From assembly GCA_028023455.1 (NCBI GenBank), contig JAQFVV010013366.1, positions 1 through 64,000 on the forward strand: a stretch of 64,000 bases of DNA. Direction: 5' to 3'. Origin of the DNA: Epiperipatus broadwayi (taxonomy: Eukaryota; Onychophora; Udeonychophora; Euonychophora; Peripatidae). Made by a program: the position numbers and the translations under genes. Under the pieces are notes generated by a model. It did not search any database. It saw only the letters and a list, made by a program, of their open reading frames with translations, and was not told the origin of the DNA. This document shows positions 56,380 through 64,000 of this stretch, piece after piece. Positions within the stretch are counted from its first letter, which is position 1, and each line of letters starts with the position of its first letter.

Positions 56380-56815
56380 AATCTGGTGCATCACTCATAC
56401 ACCAAACAACAAGAAATAAAATAACCAAATGGTTTGTTACACAAAAGTTTATAAAACATTGAAGTATTAGAAGTAATATGGATACAACACAATCCAAGGA
56501 CCCTGCCTTCTAGTCTGACACTTCATTGATGTAAAATACCATGGGCTAAAATACAAATGGTTTATTATTCAGAAGTTCCTAAAAAGTTGAAATACTAGAA
56601 AGTGATAAGAGTGACCCATAATCCAAGAACTTTGACTTGTAAAGTTTGGCACTCTATTGATGCACCAAACCACAAGGGTAAAATAATCAAATGATGAGTT
56701 CATAAAAATTTTGACCACCAGAAGTAATTGGACAGTGATCTAGACCTTGGGCTTTACAGACTGCTTCTCTATTACTGCATTAAATCACCCAAAATAATAG
56801 TTTGGTAAACCACAT
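56380..56815 (-). repeat. Tandem array of tRNA-like SINE-2 modules
   Basis: Four diverged units of about 120 bp. Their complements each have an A-box-like word: GTTTGGTGTATGAGTGATGC, GGTATTTTACATCAATGAAG, GTTTGGTGCATCAATAGAGT, GATTTAATGCAGTAATAGAG. Each unit also has AGAAGT(T/A) and ACCA or ATAA.CCA words. The type GTTTGGTGCA.CA.TAGAG is that of SINE-2 at 25,649-25,912. No target duplication is visible. Confidence 0.55.
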
Positions 56816-56959
56816 CATCTTTTCCTTCATCATCCTTAAAAAATGCTAAGAGGTCTTTATCCTGCTGTAGGCTAATTAAAACAAGTTTTTAGAGTTTATT
56901 TTGCCTATAGTCAATGCTCTTATGATTAAAGATGCCTTATATAATTAATGTTCCACAAA
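56816..56959. other. Noncoding gap between repeats
   Basis: Nothing recognised, although it may belong to the LINE fragment that follows. Confidence 0.35.
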
Positions 56960-57385
56960 GTTATAGTTTTTATTTTACCTAGTTTAATGTATGGAAGTAA
57001 GACTTGAACACATCAACACAATAGAAGGTATTAAAAAAGTTTCCTTTAAGGTTCGTTCCTTCACAAAATTTTAAAAAGACAATGGTGAAGTCATAAAATG
57101 AATCAAAATATTATTCAGGTTGCTGGATATGATATTATTGAGTCCACCACTATAAAATCACATATTCATTGGAATGAACATGTAAACAAATGAAAATGGA
57201 AGATTTCCTAAAAGACTGTTTTATGATGAACTGGGAATGGGTTTTGTGGGAGAGATAGACCATATACACCTTATAAGGATTATCTCAAAGATATTCTAAA
57301 GAAGTGTAATATCAATTGTTTCCACTGGGAAAATATGGCTGAGAATAGAATATATGTGAAAACTCCAAATTTGACATGGTGTTGA
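56960..57385 (+). pseudogene. LINE reverse-transcriptase C-terminus, degraded
   Basis: Plus-strand remains with breaks: LMYGSKT.TH (about 56,988-57,015; the usual LLYGSETW), HWNEHVNK (GHV-like block, about 57,168), LFYDELGMGFVGER (57,218-57,260; usual ELG.GKR..GRP), then the clear YKDYLKDILKKCNINCFHWE and NMAENRIYV (57,271-57,357; usual YKD.LK..LK.C.I....WE..A.NR..W). Stop near 57,383. This ending is common to a widespread animal LINE type. It is a different family from the RTE at 38,955. Confidence 0.65.
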
Positions 57386-57487
57386 AATATATCAGAAAGA
57401 AGTTTTCTGTTACCTTGGACTAGTGTGTTCTATATATTGACATATTTATGATTCTCTTTTTTTTTCCTTTTTGGAATTAGAATGGCC
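57386..57487. other. Short noncoding spacer
   Basis: Nothing recognised. Confidence 0.4.
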
Positions 57488-57838
57488 ATCAACATCATCA
57501 ACCATTATCAATCCACTGCAGGATGAAAGTGCCCCCCCCCCAAGTTCAATCCATCTTCTCTGATCTTTAGCTTCTCTTCTCCACATTATCCCTGCACACT
57601 TTATTATTTCATCCATCTATCTCACATGTGATCTCTTTCTGGTTTTTTACAATCTCTTGGAATCCAGTTTAAGATTTCAATTGTCCATCTATTATCATCT
57701 CTTCTAGCAATATGTCCAGCCCAACTCCACTTCAAGCTTTTAATTTTTTCAATGAGGTCAGTAACACCTGTTTGTTCTCTTACCCATATATTGTGTTATC
57801 GATCTCCTTTTGTTACTCCTAACATGCATCTCTCCATA
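57488..57838 (-). pseudogene. 5-prime-truncated RTE LINE copy
   Basis: Matches the 3-prime 340 bp of the RTE at 38,973-39,310: AACCATTATCAATCCACTGC, TTTAGCTTCTCTTCTCCACA, TATTATCATCTCTTCTAGCA, ATGTCCAGCCCAACTCCA. It ends abruptly after CATCTCTCCATA, where the longer copy continues, as expected of incomplete reverse transcription. A C run (57,531-57,541) and small deletions break the frame. Confidence 0.9.
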
Positions 57839-58799
57839 TTTATTATTATATAATTAATACAAAAATTAATGCACATATATATTTTTCAAATAAAAGTTTC
57901 AATCAGGATAAATTTTAATTTGATATTTAAAAATTTAAAACCCCAAATTATACATACTTTTAAGTTAGTAAAAAAAAAAAAAAAACTGCTCTCTTTAGAT
58001 GATACACAGCTTTGGAGAAAATAATAAAAGATGCGTCGTTTCCCCCCCAATAAAAACCAACAACTATAGTTTCTCTATTTAGCCACTAAAATTAAGAGGC
58101 ACCACAATGCAGTTTCAAACACCCACACACTCAAAAATTGAATTAATTTAAATAAGTAAAGAAGCAATATTTAAAACAAAAGTTTAAAAGAATCAATTGT
58201 TTAGAACAAAGTGGTTTATAATGGAAATAAAAAGAAAGCGAGACAAACAGAGAAATAAATCTTTAATTAATAGATGCTCTTGAATGTCAATAAGAAAGAA
58301 AAAAACAGCAGAAACAGAAAATCAGTTTTAAAAAAAGTTAAACAAAAAAAAAGTGCAAAAATGTATTTCTTTTTTTTTTTTTGGCATTGGGTAGAAGGTT
58401 CTCTTCAAACAAATAAATCTTACACAGGTTATCAAACACATCTCCATATTGTTATACTATATAAATAAGTCAGTGAATACATATAATATTCATGTGGCTT
58501 ATAACCTAATTCCCAACTGTTTACGTTGAAAAATATGGGCATACATAACCGTTACTCTCCTCAGTAATTTCTGAGCAAATGACTAGATGATAAAGTAAAA
58601 AAAACAAAAACAAAGAGAACACTTTTTAGTTCTAATACATTATAAGATACACATTTTTCGTTCAGACAGCTATACCATAGCCAAAGCAAACTATCTAATA
58701 TTGGTGAAAATTAGATAACTGCTTATTGTTAACTAGACAATTAAATAGTGAGACATTTTGTGGCTGTTATATCTTTTTGCATTTCTACTGAAAAACACT
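57839..58799. other. Noncoding AT-rich stretch
   Basis: A runs, a C run near 58,041 and T run near 58,370; no gene recognised. Confidence 0.45.
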
Positions 58800-59110
58800 T
58801 CGTTAGGATACTAATATTTTTTATTAGTCATCCATTAGATTAGAGATTATTCACTTAATGAATATTTCTACTGTACAATTTTCACTACACCCTTCTCACG
58901 CAAGATAAAGTCTGGTTTCTATCGACTTTTAATACCTTGTAGAGGGGTGGAATCATCAACATATGATCAAAGCCATGTGGAAAAGATATATGATCTCCAA
59001 GATGCACATTTTGTACTGAACCAAAACTCATCAGCTGATCCAGATCGCAATCTTTTCATATCTTTATCATTGTTTCAGTATATATAGATAGTAAAGTACT
59101 ACACTTTAAT
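58800..59110 (-). repeat. Penelope pseudo-LTR, long single copy
   Basis: The most complete stand-alone copy: ATTTTTTATTAGTCATCC, TAGAGATTATTCACTTAATG, AATATTTCTACTGTA, CAATTTTCACTAC, CTCACGCAAGATAAAGTCTG, GTTTCTATCGACTTTTAATA, CAACATATGATCAAAGCCAT, GTGGAAAAGATATATGATCT, then a hammerhead in complement and TGTTTCAGTATATATAG, ACTTTAATTGACA. It links pieces that elsewhere in the window occur apart. No coding region follows; on its far side lies a hAT pseudogene. Confidence 0.65.
58991..59048 (-). ncRNA. Hammerhead ribozyme motif, mutated core
   Basis: Minus strand: GATCTGGATCAG, CTGATGA, helix II region GTTTTGGTTCAGTAC (weak pairing), AAAA in place of GAAA, TGTGCATC and TTGGAGATC pairing with the outer helix I GATCT. 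The G of the GAAA box is essential in hammerheads, so this copy is expected to be inactive. Confidence 0.55.
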
Positions 59111-59260
59111 TGACAAATTTGTCACCAGAGTGCTTAAATGGTTTTCAGTTGCATGAAATAATATTGTTATACATAATGTTTAGTTTTAAGTAAATAGCAT
59201 TAAATTTAGTTGTTGATATTTAATTTTAGTTACAGTGTTACATTTTGTATGCTATCCATT

Positions 59261-60720
59261 ATGTCTGAAAAAGTTAAAAAATAGATGAAGGTAAAAAAAA
59301 GGGAATTACAACATTTTCTTATTTAGATCAAAGATAAAATGGTTTGTCTGTTAAGTAATAATGTATTAGCGACTTTAAAGACATGCACTACAAATCAACA
59401 TTATGTATGTCATAAGGACCAAAAATATGTGAAACTAGGAGAATCCCATACACCTGCACTTCAAAAAATAAAGAAAGAAAAGCAGGACCAGAAAACAGCT
59501 TTTAGTGCTTTTATTAAATGAGGAACTTCTGCAACTAAGATAATGTCCAAAATAGCATATGTACTTGGAAAAAGACACGGAAATGATATATTGTTGAAGG
59601 AATGGAATCGACAAATAAAAACAATTAGATCTTTCAAGAACTGTAAGTGATAGCAACATGAATTATCTCAGAATGTGACAGAGTAACTCTACACAATAAT
59701 TCAAAATGAAGACCTATTTTTGGATAACGTTAGATTATAAATCTGACTCAGCTTAAATATTATATTTCTTTTGTGCTATAATTGAAGATTTTCTTTGTTA
59801 TGAGGAAGTACTCATTTTTCTCATGCTTAGTGGGATGCAGAAGCTTATATTTTTAACAACAGTAAAGAAATATGCCACAAAACAAGATTAAAACTCGATA
59901 ATCTAGTGTATGCAGTGATCAGACACCTTCTATGAAAGAAAATGAACAAGGTTTTATTGTTAAAAAAATAAATTTCAAATTTAGAAAAGTAAATTTAATT
60001 CCATTGTATATTACACCAGATAAGTCTTTGCATTAAGTCTTTACTTTGGCAATACTTTAAATAAAATTATTGGAATTGTTATCTTTATTTGATGGAGTGC
60101 AGGATGAATATAGACTGAAAATCCTAAGTTCAAATCCCTTTATTAACTTTATTTGAGTAAGTGCAATACAACATTGTGAATTTTGAAACACGCTTATGTC
60201 CATGATGATACACATAATATGAACTTACCATATTACCCTAAACTGTGCTGCTTATCAAAAGGACAACTTAAAAAATGTTGTGTTTTTGTCTGATATTATT
60301 GTAAAGCAAAATGATTCAAATATTTCTTTGCAGGGTAAAACACAACATATATGTGATTTGTGGCAAAAAATCCAGGTGTTTCAAAGAAAACTGATATTTT
60401 TCAAAACTCTTTTCTCTAAATTGTAAAATTTCTGAAGAACATCTCTCACAGTTAATAAAGATGTTAATCGAACAGAAATATGTATGCATAACATTTGAGG
60501 ACTATATAACTGTCATGGATTCATTAAATTTATTCTGCTTTTAATGAACACACTTTGGCAATAAAATTGGCATATGAACCACATTTGATTGATATCTTGA
60601 AAGCATCCCTGAAACTACAAATGGAATGGATTGACTTAGGGGAAGATGATATTATTGTGAAATCACTTTTTGATATTCAAAACTAAAATATGGAAAAATG
60701 CAGTTGAGTACTCATCTGCT
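59261..60720 (+). pseudogene. hAT transposase pseudogene (BED-finger type)
   Basis: Conceptual translation with many stops keeps the order of a BED-finger hAT transposase of the kind that also gave rise to domesticated ZBED/SCAND3-like genes. MSEKVKK at 59,261; a BED-like block DKMVCLLSNNVLATLKTCTT, NQHYVCH (59,333-59,415; the usual pattern VCLIC....K..N..RHY..KH, first Cys lost); a middle block QTPSMKENEQGFIVKK (about 59,920-59,970; usual TDGAPSM.G...GFVA); LQGKTQHICDLWQKIQVFQR, KLIFF (60,331-60,408; usual LQGK.QLI.DLY..V.AFQRKL); and LKLQMEWIDLGEDDI (60,612-60,655). Terminal repeats not found. Inactive. Confidence 0.7.
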
Positions 60721-60763
60721 TTCTTGCTTTGCACATACATATTATTGTGAGAATTGTAAGTAT

Positions 60764-61385
60764 ATAGTTTTATTAAGCACAAGTAAGTACATGTAAATAC
60801 TTAAAGGTTTTAACCTTTGACACTGTGCTCTGAATATATATACATAGTTTTTTTAATGCTAGAGGGATCTGCCAAATATATAAAACTGCTGTCTTATCTT
60901 TAATGCAACTTTCTAATTAAATAGGCGAATCTGAAGCATATTGATTTGAGATCGACATGCTGTAAATTTCTTCACTGATTAAGTCCATTATTTCTTCTAC
61001 AGATTAAAATTTGCAAAATCTTGCTATTTATAAGAAGGTAGTTTATAAGAATTTATTCTTAGAAATCTATAAGTTAATTAAAGTTGTAATTATATATTTT
61101 TATTAAGCACAACTGAGTATATGTAAATAGGAAAAGGTTTTAACCTTTGACATTGTGCTCTGAATATTAATGCTAGAGGAACCTCACCAAATCTTGACAC
61201 AAGATTACAACTTTATAAAGATAAGAACGGCCATCTTATCTTTCACCTAACTTTCTAATTAAATAGGTGAATCTAAAGCAGCTTGATTTGAGAGCATAAA
61301 GCTATAAATTTCTTCACTGATTAAGTCTTCCATTTCTTTTACAGATTAAGATTCGTGGAATCTTGCAGTTTATCGTACATCTTAG
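60764..61385 (+). repeat. Diverged tandem duplication, about 325-bp unit
   Basis: 60,764-61,056 and 61,091-61,385 share ATTAAGCACAA, GGTTTTAACCTTTGACA, TGTGCTCTGAATAT, TCTTATCTTT, ACTTTCTAATTAAATAGG, GAATCT.AAGCA, TTTCTTCACTGATTAAGTC, TTTCTTCTACAG or TTTCTTTTACAG, and GATTAA..TT.G...AATCTTGC. Both units also include the 14-bp palindrome-like AAAGGTTTTAACCTTT. Confidence 0.75.
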
Positions 61386-63000
61386 AGTGCTGTAGAAGGA
61401 AATAATGTTTTTAGAATTAAGCAAAAGTCAGCTGGATCAGTGTGGCCTTTTTATTATTTCCAAAAGATGAATGCAGGCTTCCACTAAAAAAAAAATCCCC
61501 ATCACTGTTACAATTACAAAATAGATAGATAAACCAAACAATTTTACAACAACAAAATAAATATGGCAAAATGAGATTCTCTCAATAGATGGTAAACCTA
61601 GAATGAAATTTAAATAAAGCAACAGCCATAATACTTTATTGATAAAAGTGATTTACTGCAATAAAAACATTTGTAAAACTGCATCTTAAAAATTATGGGC
61701 ACAGTCAATGATTATTAATATTGGAGAAGGTTCGAAGTATTTCATTTATATCTTCTTAAATAGAAATGATAAAGGAGAATACAGAATATATGCAAAAATT
61801 ATATAATGTTCAAATTGAATAATTTAAATTTGTGTTCCCAAAAGTCAGTGGTGAATTTATAGAAAAAAATAAAATAAAAATATACTGAAGAAGCACTTTT
61901 TCCCCAAATTTTAGACCCATAAAAGAGTAGTGCATTTTAAATTCAAAATGAAAATTTTTAACATATTATTTCTGCAGTTCGTTGTTTTACACTGTACATG
62001 CACATAGTATGACAATTGACATTGCTGTATAGATTAGTGTGTTAAATCTTTTTAATATATAAAAAAAGATTCAACATTAAATGTGAATATTTTGATGATT
62101 AATTTTGTAAAGACTTTAACTGTCTCTTAAACTGCCACTTTTAACACCATTTTGCTGATTTTACATTATATTCTTTAAAAAATAATACTGAATAAAGAGC
62201 TCTTTATATAACATTTGTAATACAAGCTTTTTAAATTAGGTCATGTGACATATGACTTGATTTCTTTGTAACCTTTGGAATTTTTGTACAATTAATAAAT
62301 CAATAAGATTTAAAGTTAAAATTATAACAATGAGCAGAGACATATTATCCTATGTACAAAAAGAGCAAATTCCAGGGCCTGTATCAACGGGGAAGTCTCC
62401 AAAGTCCCCAAATCAATGTTTGATAACGCTCACTTTTGTAGTAAAAAAATCGGAAATCTTTTAAAATCATTATCTTTGTACATATCAGAAGACATTCAAA
62501 ACAACAATGAATTTTTTGATACTTACTGTGTCTCTTCTGCAATGATGGAAGTAACTATAGGAAATAAAATTTACATATGACAATAACACAGTTGCAAAAA
62601 AGACAAGGGACGGATAATTTACTATCTATTTTAACATTTGTCTAAATCGCATGTTGTTATTAAATTAGTAATAATTGAAAGGTTGCTAGTCTTTCACATG
62701 CACCATCAGTTGTTCCTCAGACAGCCAATCAGATTTTTAAACAGCTGTCTTAAGAATAATCAGGCCTTGACACTTGACAGACAAAGAACTAGATTAGGTT
62801 TTCTTGAAGAATGTTCTTAAATTTTACATTCTAATTATGTCATTTATTAGATAAGTTGCTATGTTCTGTTAAGAATTGCTATTATTTTTAATTTATAGAA
62901 AGTTTATTTTGGTATACTGAATATGTATTATTATATTTCTCATTTAATTAATCTAGTTTATTATTTAATACAATAAAAACAACAACAAAAAAAGACTGAT
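61386..63000. other. Noncoding AT-rich stretch
   Basis: No gene recognised. 62,140-62,210 (TTTTGCTGATTTTACATTATA, AATACTGAATAAAGAGCTC) resembles 63,655-63,715 (TTTTGCCAATTTTATCATTAT, TATACTAAATAATC), which suggests one more distant copy of the 63.5-kb repeat. Confidence 0.4.
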
Positions 63001-63107
63001 GACTTTATTGTTCTGGAGTTCATAAAAGAAACTCACGTGCCCAGAATCGACCGTAGGACTTTGCAATCCTAAGTCATGCATTCTACCAACTCCACCAAAG
63101 AGCACAT
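63001..63107 (-). repeat. SINE-2 monomer
   Basis: Minus strand: GTGCTCTTTGGTGGAGTTGG, TAGAATGC (A-box-like), an anticodon-arm region around GGATTGCAAAGTCC, GGTCGATTCTGG (B-box), then TATGAACTCCAGAACAATAA, AGTCATCAGTC and a T/A run. The tail matches TATGAACTCCTGAGCAATAA of SINE-2 at 25,865-25,895. This is the clearest tRNA-like head of the SINE-2 family in the window. Confidence 0.7.
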
Positions 63108-63510
63108 GATATTATATTATATTTTGTTATAAAAGTACTTAACGATTACTTGAGTTTCTTTATGATTTTTTGTGTGATATATAATTATATATAAAAATTA
63201 GATTTTTTATATATGAAGGATCATTTGGAACCTTTTTAAAGAGAAAAGGAGTTTATTGTTATTATTTTTTTTTATATATTAATAATGATAGTGATGGTTT
63301 TAAAGAAAAGTTCTTTATAAATGACTTTTATGTAATTGTTTTATTTTTAATAAAATTATATCTATAATTATTATTTAGTTTCAGCAAAAGGAAGAGTATA
63401 CCGGGGGTTGTGGGATCTTACCCCCCCACCTTCCAACGGAATATTCAAAACTATACATGTCCCCCAATTCAAATTTGGCCAGTCACATAAAGCCATAGTA
63501 TGCCTCTGAT
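63108..63510. other. Noncoding stretch
   Basis: No gene recognised. A somewhat GC-richer patch at 63,385-63,500 (GGGGGTTGTGGGATC, a C run, AATTTGGCCAGTCACATAA) forms a minus-strand open frame of 84 codons without known motif. Confidence 0.4.
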
Positions 63511-63900
63511 AATGTGATAAAAACCTCCCTTCCAAGATGCTGATTGGTTGTTTCTTGTCTCCATTCACAAGAGAGCATCTGATAATGATTTTTACAGTTC
63601 TCAATGTTTTAATTTTGAATTTCAAAATGAAAACTAATGTTTGAGTATCTTTTAGTGTTATTTTGCCAATTTTATCATTATATTGTCAAAAAAACTATAC
63701 TAAATAATCTTTAAAGTTTTATTGCAACTAAGAAATCACTAAGATTTACATTTAAATTTTTAACAATATGATAAAAACCTCTCTTCCATGGTACTGATTG
63801 ATTATTTCTTATTCTCTACTCAAGAGAGCACCTGTCAATGACTTTGACAGATCCTGAGGTTTTTGTTTTAAATTTCAAAGTGAAAATGAATGTTTTAGAA
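63511..63900. repeat. Diverged tandem duplication, about 257-bp period
   Basis: ATGTGATAAAAACCTCCCTT at 63,513 and ATATGATAAAAACCTCTCTT at 63,769; both are followed by GCTGATTGGTTGTTTCTTGT-like and AGAGAGCA.CTG.TAATGA-like sequence and by TTTCAAA.TGAAAA..AATGTTT. Identity about 75-80 percent. Confidence 0.65.
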
Positions 63901-64000
63901 TTTTTTTTTACACATTTTAAATTTTTTCCAGAAATGTGGTGAAAAAATTATAATAGAAGAATGATTCAAATTTTAATAGAAAAAAATACTTTTACATGAA

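Noticed and set aside
60100-60150. B-box-like AAGTTCAAATCCC as a SINE in the hAT pseudogene
   Set aside because: A matching A-box and element limits could not be found; too short to claim.
63371-63625. Minus-strand open frame of 84 codons, GC-richer start
   Set aside because: Its second half covers one unit of a noncoding tandem duplication and no family resemblance is seen.

Overview
The window is strongly AT-rich eukaryotic nuclear DNA, dominated by transposable-element debris. I found no convincing host gene, rRNA or functional tRNA gene. The element mix (Penelope-like elements with GIY-YIG endonuclease and hammerhead ribozymes, an RTE-type LINE, several tRNA-derived SINE families, hAT remnants, foldback elements, long TA microsatellites) points to an invertebrate animal. 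A mollusc or an arthropod is plausible, but the sequence alone does not settle the lineage. Family labels used here (SINE-1 to SINE-4, repB, repE, repF, repG, repI, PLE-A, PLE-B) are local names for repeats found by comparing the window with itself.

Region by region. 1-4.5 kb: noncoding DNA with a foldback repeat, a dimeric SINE-2 and a 228-bp tandem duplication beside Penelope terminal-repeat sequence. 4.6-12.4 kb: two copies of a block made of an inverted SINE-1 pair followed by a PLE-A element; shared flanks show a tandem segmental duplication. Both PLE-A copies are pseudogenes, and their terminal repeats carry hammerhead ribozyme motifs. 14.3-15.4 kb: a 1.1-kb composite repeat (repG) bounded by a 14-bp duplication. 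16-17.8 kb: a second, different Penelope pseudogene (PLE-B, minus strand). 18.8-20.4 kb: a SINE-1 interrupted by a hAT-like element that itself holds a hairpin and a LINE 3-prime end. 21.5-23.3 kb: a long foldback element (repF) with a suspicious homopolymer-rich core. 23.9-25.0 kb: a second repG composite of almost the same length as the first. 25.6-26.2 kb: SINE-2 nested in SINE-1. 26-34 kb: mostly featureless AT-rich DNA, with Penelope terminal-repeat relics (one hammerhead) and a mini-SINE near 32.5 kb. 34.1-35.3 kb: a near-complete SINE-1 palindrome inserted in a repG copy with an 11-bp target duplication. 38.9-42.0 kb: the best-preserved coding element, an RTE-type LINE on the minus strand with endonuclease and reverse transcriptase split by one frameshift. 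42.5-53 kb: a mini-SINE with perfect target duplication, tandem repeats, foldbacks and long empty stretches. 53.8-57.8 kb: degraded LINE fragments, tandem duplications, a tRNA-like SINE array and a truncated RTE copy. 58.8-60.7 kb: a Penelope terminal repeat with a decayed hammerhead, then a hAT transposase pseudogene. 61-64 kb: diverged tandem repeats and one SINE-2.

Nothing here looks like a working operon or pathway. The functional logic is that of retroelements: the RTE and Penelope proteins would supply reverse transcriptase and endonuclease, the SINEs would use RTE- or Penelope-type machinery in trans, and the hammerheads would process Penelope transcripts. The most notable structures are the family of Penelope-linked hammerheads in different states of decay and the recurring inverted-dimer architecture of SINE-1 and repG, with direct evidence (target duplications) that some inverted dimers integrated as single units.
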